64,000 bases of DNA from Allolobophora icterica. Its lineage: Eukaryota; Annelida; Clitellata; Crassiclitellata; Lumbricidae. Shown piece by piece: positions 34,900 to 46,076 of the stretch. How positions within the stretch are numbered: position 1 is the first letter of the stretch; the number at the start of each line of letters is the position of its first letter. The notes beneath the pieces were generated by a model. It was not told the DNA's origin and ran no database searches. It saw nothing but the letters and a program-made list of their open reading frames with translations. Location of the stretch: NCBI GenBank assembly GCA_963556255.1, contig OY744612.1, forward strand, positions 18,770,400 to 18,834,399, in the 5' to 3' direction. The position numbers and the translations under genes are program-made.

Positions 34900-35375
34900 G
34901 CCGGTATGGAATGGTATTGGGTATATTATAACAATAGGTATAGGATGGTATTAGGTATGGTATGGTAATAGGTAATGAATGGTATTAAGTGTTGAGTGGC
35001 AATAGTTAAGGAATGGTAATAGGTATACGGAATCGTAATATAGGTAAGGAATGGAAATAGGCATGACATGGTAATAAGTATTGGAATGGTAATATGCATA
35101 ATATAGTAATAGGTATGCTGTGGTAATAGGTATAGGAATGAAAATAGGCAGTGCTCGAAATGGACCGGAAAGCACCGGAACGCCGTTCCGGTTCGTCAAA
35201 TGAATTAGCGTTCCGTTCCGGTTCGTCAAATGAATTATTGTGGAAAATACTATGAAATTAACGTGAATGCTCCCATAACTTTGACTAGCGTTCCGTTTCG
35301 TAAAATTTTCCATTTCGAACACTGAAAATAGGTATAGAATGGTAATGGGTTTTCTATGCTAATAGATATGTAGCC
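34900..35375. repeat. Degenerate GGTAATAGGTATGGAAT minisatellite, split by a MITE
   Basis: Repeated GGTAATAGGTAT/GGAATGGTAATA words of roughly 16-20 bp from 34900 to 35148 and again 35325-35375. The MITE at 35149-35324 has inserted in the array and duplicated AAAATAGG. The complementary motif (ACCATTCCATACC) occurs at 38180-38295. Confidence 0.8.
35149..35324. mobile_element. hAT-type MITE, 176 bp, TSD AAAATAGG
   Basis: 16-bp inverted ends, CAGTGCTCGAAATGGA at the left and TCCATTTCGAACACTG at the right (one mismatch). Direct repeat AAAATAGG at 35141-35148 and 35325-35332. The interior holds CGTTCCGGTTCGTCAAATGA twice. Confidence 0.95.
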
Positions 35376-35399
35376 TAGAGAATGCCTGCAGATTCCAAT

Positions 35400-35700
35400 C
35401 CCATGTCTCTCCTCTCATCTTTTCCCTATCGATGCAGACGTTGACGTAACAATGAAATACAATCTGTTTCGATTAACGTCACAGAACGTGTCATCTGCCA
35501 ACCCTGGATGGGAACCCGTGAGTAAGTAAGTAAGTACGTAAGAGACGTTTCACGATGGAAGAAAAATTTCCGAGCATCAGTGAAGCACTTGAGGACAGCA
35601 ACATGGAATGTGCAAGAGTCCATGACATCGTCGATCCATGCACGAAAATCGCAAGGAGAGATTAGTGGTCGAAGTTGGTAAGAGTGCTCGCACGTACATA
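35400..35700. other. No recognised gene
   Basis: Mixed sequence with a short AGTA run at 35520. Nothing recognised. Confidence 0.35.
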
Positions 35701-35715
35701 TATGCACACTGACAC

Positions 35716-35746
35716 ACAGGCAGACATACATACATACATACATACA

Positions 35747-35780
<34 letters not shown>

Positions 35781-35814
35781 CATACATACATACATACATA
35801 CATACATACATACA

Positions 35815-35846
<32 letters not shown>

Positions 35847-35850
35847 GATA
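35716..35850. repeat. ATAC microsatellite
   Basis: About 32 CATA units with minor interruptions. Confidence 0.96.
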
Positions 35851-36195
35851 TATAGACATACATATTTACATACATACATACGAACATACAGGCAGACAGA
35901 CAGAGACATACATACAAGCATGTATACACACATACACCCATAAAGCGTCTCTTGAAGATGTGCGATGTATCACTGGATTCGTTTAGCGCCTTTTTCAGAT
36001 ATATCGACTGAAGAGCTAATCCTGCGTTTTATGGCATCGACGGCAGATGGCGACGCTGGGGTCGAATCGCCTCAGATAATTCTTCCCATGCGGCGATTGA
36101 TTTCAGTGCAGTCGATTCTGCCAAGAATCGCACAACACCACATATCATATATCCTGAGTGTTACTATATGTAACACCCTACTGTCTTCCTATCTG
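35851..36195. other. No recognised gene
   Basis: ATAC-like border then mixed sequence. Confidence 0.35.
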
Positions 36196-36545
36196 TCTTT
36201 CTTTTCTTTCTTTCGTTTCTTTTTCTTTTTTGTCTCTGTACCTGTCTCTGTCTCTTCCTGTTTGTCTGTCTGACTTCGTCTCTGCGTATCTTCTCGAAAT
36301 AGGTTTCTCTTTCCTCTTCACTCATTCTAAATAAATTTTTTAAAACTCGCTTTGCTCTTTCTTTTCTTTCTTTCGTTTCTCTTTCTTTTTGTCTCTGTAC
36401 CTGTCTCTGTCTTCCTATTTGTCTGTCTGACTTTGTCTCTGCGTATCTTCTCAAAATAGGTTTCTCTTTCCTCCTCACTCATTGTAAATTATTATTTTTT
36501 AACTCGCTTTGTTCTTTCTTTTCTTTCTTTCGATTCTCTTTCTTT
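36196..36545. repeat. ~160-bp tandem repeat, about 2.2 units, pyrimidine-rich
   Basis: CTTTTCTTTCTTTCG starts recur at about 36201, 36361 and 36518. Each unit continues through GTCTCTGTACCTGTCTCTG, GCGTATCTTCTC and ACTCGCTTTG. The minus-strand frame across it (KERETKERK) is a by-product. Confidence 0.85.
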
Positions 36546-36790
36546 CTTTGAAAGGCCTGACACACGGTTCGATTCTCTATCTTTCATACATATTCGGATT
36601 AACACACATAGAAATACTAATAGTAATAATTACTTGTTTTCTACTTTTTTCTTAATTACTTTCTTTTCTTCTTTCTTGGTCTCTTTCTGTCTGTATGTTA
36701 TGACCCGATTTGAATTGATATGCGCCGCGAGTCTATGTCGTGCTCTGGCGTTTCCCAAACTACAGCATGGAAGATTATTGTCTTCTTTCT
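36546..36790. other. No recognised gene
   Basis: T-rich mixed sequence. Confidence 0.35.
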
Positions 36791-36794
36791 CGAG

Positions 36795-36937
36795 CTTGGT
36801 GCGAGCACGATAGTCTAGCAGATCTGGGGTCGAAATCCCTTCCAGGGCAATTGTTCTGAGATTTCGCCTCCACCTGTTCTCCTAACCAATTCATATAATT
36901 TCTCTGTATTCACCCTACTGGAGGCGCTTTACAAATG
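36795..36937 (+). mobile_element. tRNA-derived SINE with L2-type tail
   Basis: B-box-like GGGTCGAAATCCC near 36827, then a short body ending GGAGGCGCTTTACAAATG at about 36920-36937, the L2-type 3' word. A tRNA head plus LINE-derived tail is the usual SINE layout. Confidence 0.6.
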
Positions 36938-37136
36938 TTTAAGTACAATGTAATATACAAACAACTAAGTTATGATGAGTACATTGATTGAACGCTGTCG
37001 GTGAAAAGATCAGAGAGCGAGGTAGAGGACTGACCATCCGCACTCATATACATACCAAGCCTAACCAAGGCTAAGAACTAAGCGAAGCGGTAACACGTCA
37101 TATCCATGGCTGTCTTTCATGCTAGCATAAAGGGGT

Positions 37137-37395
37137 TTTAAAAAACATATTCGGGTTTATTCACAAGCTCACTGACAAACCGCAGTAAGTTACATTGAAA
37201 CATGACGGTACAGTTATCAAGATCTTAATGAAAACACGTCGTGGCAGCCTGTAAGGCGTCCGCTCATTTTACTGCTGCCCCTAGGGATTGGAAGGCTGAG
37301 TGGACCTAGAGGGGGCTTGCGGGTATCGAACCGCGTCTTTCAAGATCTTACGTTCTTCATGCAGGAGTACTACCATTCATTTATCCCCCTCCCCG
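37137..37395 (-). mobile_element. tRNA-derived SINE, copy C
   Basis: The minus strand carries a good B-box (GGTTCGATACCC, about 37320-37335), then CAGGCTGCCACGACGTG, TTAAGATCTTGATAACTG and CATGTTTCAATGTAA, matching copies A and B in order. It has about 50 extra bases near the tRNA end. Confidence 0.75.
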
Positions 37396-37529
37396 TCTTC
37401 TTCTTCTGTATCTGTTTCTCAGTCTCTTTGTATGTCTCTGTATACTCCTAACGTTGCTTCCTTCTCCTACTCTCTTCGCCTTTACTTCTTCGTTTGTTGT
37501 CCTACACTCTGTCGTTTTGTATCTTTCTC

Positions 37530-37564
<35 letters not shown>

Positions 37565-37795
37565 CATTCTATCCTATTCTGATTGCAACTGGATTCGGTC
37601 GTATCTAGGGAGGGGGAACTGGTTTGCCAAGTGTTCATACCCGCCTCGCTTGACGGTTATTTCTCACGTGTCACTGACCAGCGCTGGACAGACGAATGAC
37701 CAGCGCTTGACCAGAAGGAAGGCCCTCGGTCAATCTGGATCCGGTTCGCACAGGAAGAATTAGAGAAATTGACCTTCCCCAGCTCAGTCTAACCG
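37396..37795. other. No recognised gene
   Basis: Pyrimidine-rich 37380-37560 including a TGTC run at 37535-37563, then mixed sequence. Confidence 0.4.
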
Positions 37796-37823
37796 AACCA
37801 TAGGAGATCGATGTGGGATTTAA

Positions 37824-38145
37824 GAATGGCCGGATGGATCGATGGATGAGTGGATGGATCGATAGATCGATAGATGGATATATGAATGAATGATGGATGG
37901 ATGGATGTATTGATGGATGGATGGACAGATGGATGAATGGATGAATGGATGGATGGATGGATGAATGAATGGATGGATGGATATATGTATGAATGGACGG
38001 ATGAATGGATGGATGGATAGACATATGAATGAATGAACGGATGGATGAATGGATGGATGGATGAATAGATATATGAATGAATGGATGGATGGATGGATGG
38101 ATGGATATATGAATGGATGGATGAATGGATGGGTGGGTGGGAATT
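37824..38145. repeat. GGAT/GAAT degenerate microsatellite
   Basis: ATGGATGGATGAATG-type units with ATATATGAATG interruptions every ~80 bp. Confidence 0.92.
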
Positions 38146-38179
38146 GGTGAGTAGTGTGGATGGATAGGAATCCAACCAT

Positions 38180-38295
38180 ATTATAATACCATACACATTA
38201 CCGTACCATACTTAATACCACATCATACCTTCAACCTCTCCATATTATCATGCCTATTACCATTCTATATCGATAACCATTCCATACCATTAAAA
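38180..38295. repeat. ACCATTCCATACC-type minisatellite remnant
   Basis: Complement of the 34900-35375 motif, with words ATACCATA, ATTACCATTC and CCATTCCATACC. Confidence 0.6.
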
Positions 38296-39060
38296 TCTAT
38301 GGACGTATTGATGAATGGATAAATCGACGGATAAATTTACAGATGGATCGATGGAAGATCGATGAATAAATCGATGGTTGGATGGGTCAATGGATCGATG
38401 CTTCGATTGATTAATTTCCCGGAAACAGTTTGAAAGCAGTAACAATGAATACTTGTGAACTGACACGCACGTCTTGTATAATTTCTGAGGACAGTTCGTC
38501 CAGAAAATGGCGGATGAATACGTGCGAAGCATCCTTGTTGGACTTGGAAACTTTAAAACGAAGCTTTTGAACTGGAACCTGATTGAACGTCGACCTATTC
38601 CCATGGGATCGATACGCAGCCACGAAGAGGGAAGATGGAATTTCACCCCTGCCGTTTTCGGGTGGTGCCAGTCCCAAGCTTGGATAAATGAGGGGATGAT
38701 GCTAATCCTCTTTGCTATGACACAGTCGTCGTTAAACAGAAACTACCAACATGGAAAGAGACACAGGGGCTAACAGACAAGACGGGCAGATACAGAGAGA
38801 GGGAGAGATACAGTGAGAGACAGAGACAGATAGAGAGAGACACAGAGACACAGAGAGATACGGAACAATAGAAAGGGGGATGAGAGATAGGGAGATAGAC
38901 TTAGTGGGAAATGAAATGACAAATAAGCTGATGATCGATTTAGATAGAAATACGGAAACACAGAGTCAGAGAGACCCAGAGACATAGAAACAAACGGTCG
39001 TAAACACAGAGGGGTAGACAGAGAAATAGACAGAGACAGACAGAGACAGAGTGGAGAGGT
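38296..39060. other. Mixed sequence, then GACA/GAGA-rich
   Basis: GATCGATGGATG remnants at 38330-38400 and purine-rich low complexity at 38770-39055. An 88-codon plus-strand frame at 38507-38773 has no recognised domain. Confidence 0.4.
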
Positions 39061-39635
39061 ACAAGAGACGGACTGGTAGAAGGGCCGACCTGAATCCCCA
39101 GCGAGGACAGACTGAGATTGCGATTTACGGGTTCGACCTGGCCTTTGGGTCACGGGTGAACAACGGGGTCTATCTCGTCTTGAGACGCTCTGCAGAAGTC
39201 GCCAATATCTCCCTCTTCCCTCCATCCATCCATCCCTCACTCTTCCCTCCTCCCTCCTGGAAATTGAAATTGATTCTCTGTTATTTATTTCCCAAGGAAC
39301 TCAACTATTGAAACGAAATCCAGGCAATATCTTCTACGTATCGGATTCGTCCATTGGCTTCTCGTGTTCCTCAGCGCTATAACATTCGAATCTGCATACG
39401 CGTTGTGTCTTGAGATTTACCTAGCGCAATTTTGAAACCTCTGACGAACGCTCCTCACTAATCTATATATGCCATTAAAAGTTCTTCACCTTATTTGTTC
39501 CTTTGGAAGTTTGGACGATGCCTCGATACCGGTATAATTTACCTCTTTGAACTCACAGACCTTGTTTACAGGCTACTTTGAGGGCTTTAAATATTTATTT
39601 AGACTTAGACTCATATTGACCAGTTGGCGTAATAT
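39061..39635. other. No recognised gene
   Basis: Mixed sequence. Part of 39320-39635 may be decayed LINE upstream of the next entry. Confidence 0.35.
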
Positions 39636-39639
39636 AAAC

Positions 39640-40270
39640 TTGCGTGACCTCTTAATGTTATTTAATATGCACCGCACCCTACTCAATCGGTACTTAATGC
39701 GGCTCCTCGCCTCATTGCTCATCGTTCTCGATTCTCCTCCATCTCTACTATAATATGACTGATGTCTTGCATTGGCTTCCTGTCTCCGCTCGTATCCACT
39801 TCAAGATTATTACACTAGTCTCTAAGGCGCAACTGTGCTTAGCTCCAGCCTACCTTTGTGACCTGATGCGCAAACTTGTCTCTGCTTGTTCTCATCGACC
39901 CCTGTGTTCTCTGAATCCGCTTGATCTGTTCGTTCCCCGGGTGACGTCTGCCCTGGCTCAGTCTCGCTCTTTCGCTGTCGCGGGCACATCCCTATGGCAC
40001 TCCCTTCCCTCGGTACTCCGTGAGACCCTACTTGTTTGGTTCTCTCTCTGTCGCTCTCTGTCTCTCTCTCTCTGTCTCTGTCTCTCTCTCTGTCTGTCTC
40101 TGTCTCTGTCTGTCTCTGTCTCTGTCCCTGTCTGTCTGTATGTCTGTCTCTTTCTCTTTCGCGCTCTCTCTCTCTGTTGTTCATAGTTTAAAGTCATTTC
40201 TGTTTCCGCCAGGCTCACACGCTGAGAGAACCTCTGAATCGCTCTCACTGTGAGAGACGCTTTATAAATT
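39640..40270 (+). pseudogene. L2-type LINE C-terminus with an internal microsatellite
   Basis: Frames read LNAAPRLI, then after a stop and shift DVLHWLPVSARIHFKI, LAPAYLCDL, FAVAGTSLWHSLPSVLRE, then SLKSFLFPPG. The end is GACGCTTTATAAATTC at 40257-40272. Between LPSVLRE and SLKSFL lies a TCTG/TCTC microsatellite (about 40038-40180) expanded inside the former coding sequence. Confidence 0.85.
40038..40180. repeat. TCTC/TCTG microsatellite inside a LINE ORF
   Basis: Mixed CT and CTGT repeats replacing the residues normally found between the LP-x-x-LR and LK-x-x-LF blocks. Confidence 0.93.
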
Positions 40271-40288
40271 CCCAGATACCATACCATA

Positions 40289-40881
40289 ACAAACCACTCT
40301 CGCTATAACGCGAGGTCTGGGGTCCACATCAGCTACCGCGTTATATCGAGGGTCGCGTTATAGCGAGGGCCTCGTTATAATGAATTGGTAATTAGCAACC
40401 GTGCACCGGTCTATATATGTAACTGTGCATTTGCAGGTTGCAGTGGGCTAATGACAGCAAGAATTCAGTATGATCACGTAAAACGAGTCCACAACTTTCT
40501 CACTCGGGCGTCATTGGACTTGTAAAGGTGGCTAAGTTTACGCCGTTGAAGATAGAATATCAAGTCTATTGGAGAGTTCTCTACCAGCGAAAACCATTTG
40601 CAGATTCGACGTTGACGTGTTGTAGCAGCTAACTCGGTATAGGGACAAGTACCACCAATCAGTTCGGCGAATGCCGAGAAAAGAGATTTATACGCGCTGT
40701 ATGTTTTGTTCCATAGATCAAACGTCTGCATAATTAACACTTTAGCGATGAGAATGTACTAAAAAAGGATAATCCAACGCAGTTCGTCATTAAAGTATTA
40801 GGCCTAAACTTTTGGATCCATGACCGCGCTATATTCGAATTCGCATTATATCGACGCGTGTCATATATCGAGGGTTCGGTG
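40289..40881. mobile_element. Tigger/pogo-like TIR element, decayed
   Basis: The left end has CTCTCGCTATAACGCGAGG and the right end, read inverted, ACCCTCGATATATGACACGCG. Both carry further CGTTATAGCGAGGG/CGCTATATTCG words inside. TA lies on both outer sides (40287-40288, 40882-40883). The ends are diverged and no transposase is seen, so superfamily is inferred from the CTCGCTATAACG type of end. Confidence 0.5.
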
Positions 40882-41084
40882 TACTGGTATCCCTCAACGA
40901 GGGTGCACATAAAAGGGCGTGACACAAAAAAGCGCTCACATAAGGGCGCTGTCAAATGAAATCGGAGGTTAATAAGAGCGTGTTGCAATATGAGCGCACG
41001 CTAATAAAGGCGTGTTTAGATAAGGTCGCCGTTCAATAAAGCTTTGTTTATGTTGCACATGAACTTTGGAATTATCATGACGCA

Positions 41085-41380
41085 ACTCTTAACGATCTTC
41101 CAAAAAACTAATAATGCAGCAGACGGTTGGCAGAGAGGGTTCAGCCATTCGATCTTGAAGCATCTCATCCCATATTTTGGACATTTATCGACGGGATGAA
41201 GAAGGAACAGAGTTTGAATGAAACGAATATTGAACAATGGGCCTATTTCTGGACAGCAATCGCCTGCAAGTAAAAAGTCTACAAAGAATAAAAACTATCG
41301 TCAGTGACTACACAGGGAGACCAATATATACTGGACTATCTGCGTGGTATTTTTCATAATTTGCAGATGAATATTTAGGG
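41085..41380 (+). pseudogene. Decayed MULE-type transposase C-terminus
   Basis: Plus strand, broken by shifts and stops: TNNAADGWQRGF, then HPIFWTFIDGMKKEQSLNET, IEQWA, a gap, then in another frame ILDYLRGIFHNLQM. This order (TNNxxEGWxxxF, HPxxWxFIxxLKKEQ, YLRGIxHNL) is the C-terminal region of FLYWCH/MULE-type transposases. It supports the Mutator call for the surrounding TIR element. Confidence 0.7.
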
Positions 41381-41411
41381 CGTATAAGGTTGCATTGCAC
41401 TGCAACTTTTT

Positions 41412-41416
<5 letters not shown>

Positions 41417-41463
<47 letters not shown>
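41417..41463. repeat. TA dinucleotide run
   Basis: About 23 units inside the Mutator-like element. Confidence 0.97.
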
Positions 41464-41467
<4 letters not shown>

Positions 41468-41778
41468 AATTTCATACGAGATTTAAAAGTGACTATAATA
41501 ATAATTTATTTCATAGACAAGGATTTCTAAAGGGCGATTTCATTTACACAGGCCTTTAGTAGCGATTAAATATTAGCGATTAAATGTTAGTATTATGTAT
41601 AGGCCTACTTTCACAGACATGGTTTTTTTTAAACGGAGACCTTATCTACACACGCCTTTCTTAGCACGCGCTCATATTATAACACGCTCTTATAAACCTT
41701 GGATTATATTTGACATAGTCCTTACGTGTGCGCTCTTTTGTGTCGAGCCTTTTTTGCGCGACCTTATCGATGTAAACC

Positions 41779-42590
41779 CGGTGTACTACTTAATGCCGTG
41801 AAATATAGTTTTATGTAGTGTAATAAAAATATATCATAATATAATAATGACTTTAAGTAGTTCAGAACTAATGCAGATTAATCTGGAGTCTCAATAGCCC
41901 ATCCTTCGACGCTTCCTCTTAAAAGCTGTGAGTGTCCACTGAGACAGTGCCATCATTCAAACCATCGCACATGTCTACAACTCTTGCACTGAAGAATTTC
42001 TACCCTATAACGTTTCTCTCCGTTCATGAAATAATAGTGTAAGGTGATAGAATCTAATCCTGCCAGCAGAGACGTCATATGGGTGGGGGTAAGGATTTGC
42101 CCCCCTGATTTTTGAAAAAAGGTAAAAGAACGGAACAAGAAAAGGAGGAGAAAGAAAGGGGTAAAAAAAGACAAAAGGTTATACTCAAATTCAGAGACGT
42201 CATTTGAGGGGCGTAGGCCTGCACTGCAGGGACTAGCTTATGGCAGATATAGGCACAGGGTGCTGGATTTAGCATGAGGCAAATGGGGCAACCTGCATGC
42301 CCAAGTTTTGAAGAAATGTCACCCCACCTGTCAAATAAGATTGCCGCCAGTGCCCCCGGAAAAAATACTCAAATTTCCACCCTAAAAAAAGCTTAAAGGA
42401 CGTGCCTGCCTACCATGCTTCTCTGAACTTCTGTAGCGCCAGATTCGCAATGAGCAAGAAAGCAATCGATGGTAACTTGTCAGCAAAATTACATTCCAGG
42501 CGAGATTCATGAAGATGAACAAAGACACAACTCATCCCTTTGTAGTCTAATACAGCCCGGCGTATTTTTAAACTTTACATAACGCTTTTT
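41779..42590. other. Mixed sequence with possible MITE fragments
   Basis: CAGAGACGTCAT occurs twice, at about 42066-42077 and 42191-42203, each followed by a G-rich stretch, resembling single ends of small DNA elements without matching partners. CAGGGTGCTGGATTTAGC at 42255 is another candidate single end. No gene seen. Confidence 0.4.
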
Positions 42591-42985
42591 AAAGAAATTT
42601 CAAGTAATTGTATTCCGTCGCGCCCAGTGCTTTTTTTCTGGGAAAAAAGGTTTCGGAACGGAACAATAGGTTCCGGAACGCAATAATTATGGGCGGGCTA
42701 AAATCCCGAGAAAAACGGGATTGAGGGTTGGGAGGGGTCTCAATAAACACTGAAAACAGTTCACAACATTGAAATTAAATTAAAATAACTAAATTAATGT
42801 TTTTATTATTAAAATAAATAAATTATTTTTTAGTATCTGAAAAAAGGTGCCGGAACGCCGTTCCGGCCCGTTCCGGCTGAAAAAAGCACTGGTCGCGCCA
42901 ATGTCTAATGCACAAGGTATCAACCGATGGCGGACTAGAACCGAGCTGTTATCGGATCAGTATCCAGATAAACAGTCCGCAAAGA
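42591..42985 (-). mobile_element. L2-type repeat (minus strand) split by a MITE
   Basis: Without the insert 42625-42891 and one TSD copy, the sequence GCGCCAATGTCTAATGCACA matches 20379-20410 (GCGCCAGTGTCTAATACCCA) and continues CATCAACCGAT-like. It is therefore another copy of that minus-strand element. Confidence 0.65.
42625..42891. mobile_element. hAT-type MITE, 267 bp, TSD GTCGCGCC
   Basis: Ends CAGTGCTTTTTTTCTG and CTGAAAAAAGCACTG are inverted repeats. The direct repeat GTCGCGCC lies at 42617-42624 and 42892-42899. GGAACG/CGTTCC words near both ends. A truncated inverted copy is at 16556-16664. Confidence 0.95.
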
Positions 42986-42993
42986 CAGTGAAA

Positions 42994-43257
42994 CAGCCAG
43001 TAGTGCAGGAATTTTTGTAGGGGAGGGGAAAATTTTTCTAGGGGGAGCAAAATAACGCTTTTTCATGAACACAGAACACGTAACTATACTTTTAAAATAA
43101 ATAATGGTCAAGGACTTTACCTAAATGACTTTTTTCACATTGGAAAACGTGTTGGGACTGTTGTAATAATCATAATAATCAAAAGATTTTATTTATGTTA
43201 AATATTTGCAAAATCCAGGGGGCAAATGCCCCCTTGCACGCCCTTCGGACGTCTATG
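42994..43257 (-). mobile_element. Diverged copy of the 30838-31129 MITE
   Basis: On the minus strand: CATAGACGTCCGAAGGGCG, TGCAAGGGGGCATTTGCCCC, CTGGATTTTGCAAATATTT, ATTATTACAACAGTCCCAAC, TAGGTAAAGTCCTTGACCAT, as in the other copy. The far end is degraded and no target duplication is visible. Confidence 0.85.
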
Positions 43258-44639
43258 GGTGTATGAGCAATTTGAAAAAGGCAAGTCTTAAGTTGAGAAT
43301 TAAATTAAATCAGCAACTGAGCAAATTGAACAGATACAGAGGGTGAGTTACAAAATCCAAATCCAGCAACCGAAAAAGGTTGTTCACCAAGAACGGTTTT
43401 AGTTTTAGGGATGACCAGAGATGAATACTCAGACGATCACAGGGCTCAATAATGGTAAGTCTGGGGAAAAGCGATGCTCTTACACTGTAAACTACCGTCA
43501 GACATTGTGTTATACCATTTATATGGCTCTATTTTTATCTGTGTCACTCTCTGCTTGCCTGGATGCCACTCCTCAATTCGAACAACAGACCGTGTAGTTC
43601 ACGACGAATTCGTTTCTGTTTAAGACTCCTTGGACAGTAGCGTTTAATTACAGAAAGCACTGTTGTGTGACTCGAACACTATACATGCAATTTTCTGCAG
43701 TATATTGGTCCATCCATTTAGTACAAATTGAAAAATGCTCTGCGCGGAGTAGACTAGTTTAGCTCAAACGAGCAATGAAAGTAACCTATAGAGACACGAT
43801 GACCTTTTGTGATAATTAGACAAATGTAATTAACAGAAAAGACTATTCTTAACCCCTTGCAAATGTGATTAAATTATGAGGCAACTCAATTTCATTAGTT
43901 GTCCAGTTGAAACAGATCAAAAAGATTATCTTATAGTTCAATTCGATTAATTACTGTGATCGTTTTCGCTTCTGGCGAAAGACCCTTTACTCCTAAGAGG
44001 ACCATGCTTCTGGGCAGTTTTACCAGAGGCGGGTTTTAAAAAAACTTTTAAAAAGTGGCAGCACAGATTAAGGGCGTATCCATGGTGACGATACGGCGGC
44101 TATGCTTTTCCTTCTAAAATAAGTTGAGGGACGTGGTAGAACGTATGTAAATGTAAATCTCCGAAATTTCTCAGCGACACACAGCAGCCACGCCAGGAGA
44201 CCAGCTTATTCACCGGTGCTATATCAAATCAAGTCGGCAATAGCCAGACTGCCTTGTTAGTTCCGGTGCCAGATCAGAGTCTGGAGAGGTCAAGCCCAGG
44301 AGACAGCAGGGTGCTACGGTGGTACACGGTGATGATGGTAGTTGTGTGGTGGCGCAGGAATGGATGTCGTCCTCTTGGAACGCCCTTAGGAGCACAAGGG
44401 TCTGGAGCTACCAGACCTTAGCTCTAGCTCGACCAATATTGTTTGGTCTGAGTCTGGAACGCACGGACGCGCAAACAAACTGCGGACTCGTTCTTGTTCC
44501 TTGTCTTCGTTTCTTCCATGTGGATCCAATTCCACATTCGTCATCAAATCCTCATCGCGTGCTTAATGACGTGTGACACCGACAGGAGGCGCTACAGCGA
44601 CCTCTGGCGGTGAGAGAAGTCTAAGTCTTTCCCCCTATC

Positions 44640-44640
<1 letters not shown>
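43258..44640. other. No recognised gene
   Basis: About 1.4 kb of mixed, non-repetitive sequence. An 85-codon frame at 44319-44576 has no domain I can name and no clear splice context. Confidence 0.4.
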
Positions 44641-45420
<780 letters not shown>

Positions 45421-46068
45421 ACCCCAGTCTGTATAGGTGTCTGTATAACTTATCGGTTTGTTTATATGTCTGTTTGTCCATTTGTGTTTCCTTCCATTTG
45501 TCTCGACCTGTTTATCAGTCTATAGCCCACACTTTCTGTCTTTCTGTATTTCTCTCACGCCATGTATCGTATTAAATCCCTATCCGCCGACAAACCATCT
45601 TTTCCATGGAAATCGAAGCAAGATTTCCATCGATGTGTGCGAGGAAAGTGGAAAGCAAGGAAACCGGGTTAGGTATCTGAAAGCAGCGGAGCATCAGATG
45701 ACATCCGTGCAGAGTGTGAAGGAACAGGAGGACGCGCAAGAGGAAGGAAGGCGATTAAAAGGAGGAGGAAGACGAGAAGGAGGAGGAAGAAGGTGGATTG
45801 ACCTGCAGGTCTCGGTTATTAGGCGCTATATCATCTGACAGAGGTCAGGTTAATGGAAGTCCATGCACATATCGTTGAGATTTATAAAAGCAAATTGTTT
45901 GTTGCGAATTACTAAGAAAACAATTGACATTCATGATGTTAATAGCATGATAAGAATAGCAATAATGACAATTATAGTGATGAGGCTACTTATAAAAGTG
46001 ACTGAGATAGAGAAAGCCTAACGTTTGTTCACTTTGTTGATAGGCCTATTGACCTGGATATAATTTCA
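45421..46068. other. No recognised gene
   Basis: Mixed sequence. AGGCGCTATATCATC at 45821-45835 resembles an L2-type tail. GGAGGAAGA-rich 45720-45795. Confidence 0.4.
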
Positions 46069-46076
46069 TCTATACG

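Larger units (their letters stand above)
40886..41778. mobile_element. Mutator-like element, 893 bp, long TIRs, TSD CGGTGTACT
   Basis: The two ends are inverted repeats of about 150 bp, diverged but alignable: TAAGAGCGTGTT, ATATGAGCGC, AAAGGCGTGT and AGATAAGGTC occur in the same order on the plus strand at the left and on the minus strand at the right. Direct repeats CGGTGTACT (9 bp) lie at 40877-40885 and 41779-41787. Long ends and a 9-bp duplication are the Mutator pattern. The interior holds a decayed transposase tail and a TA run. Confidence 0.85.

Noticed and set aside
38507..38773. 88-codon plus-strand gene
   Set aside because: No domain or signal, neighbouring low-complexity repeats and no splice evidence.
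42066..42260. MITE bounded by the two CAGAGACGTCAT words
   Set aside because: The words are in direct orientation and no target duplication was found. They may be single ends of two broken elements.
44319..44576. 85-codon host gene
   Set aside because: No recognised domain, no splice or promoter evidence, and length within chance for this composition.
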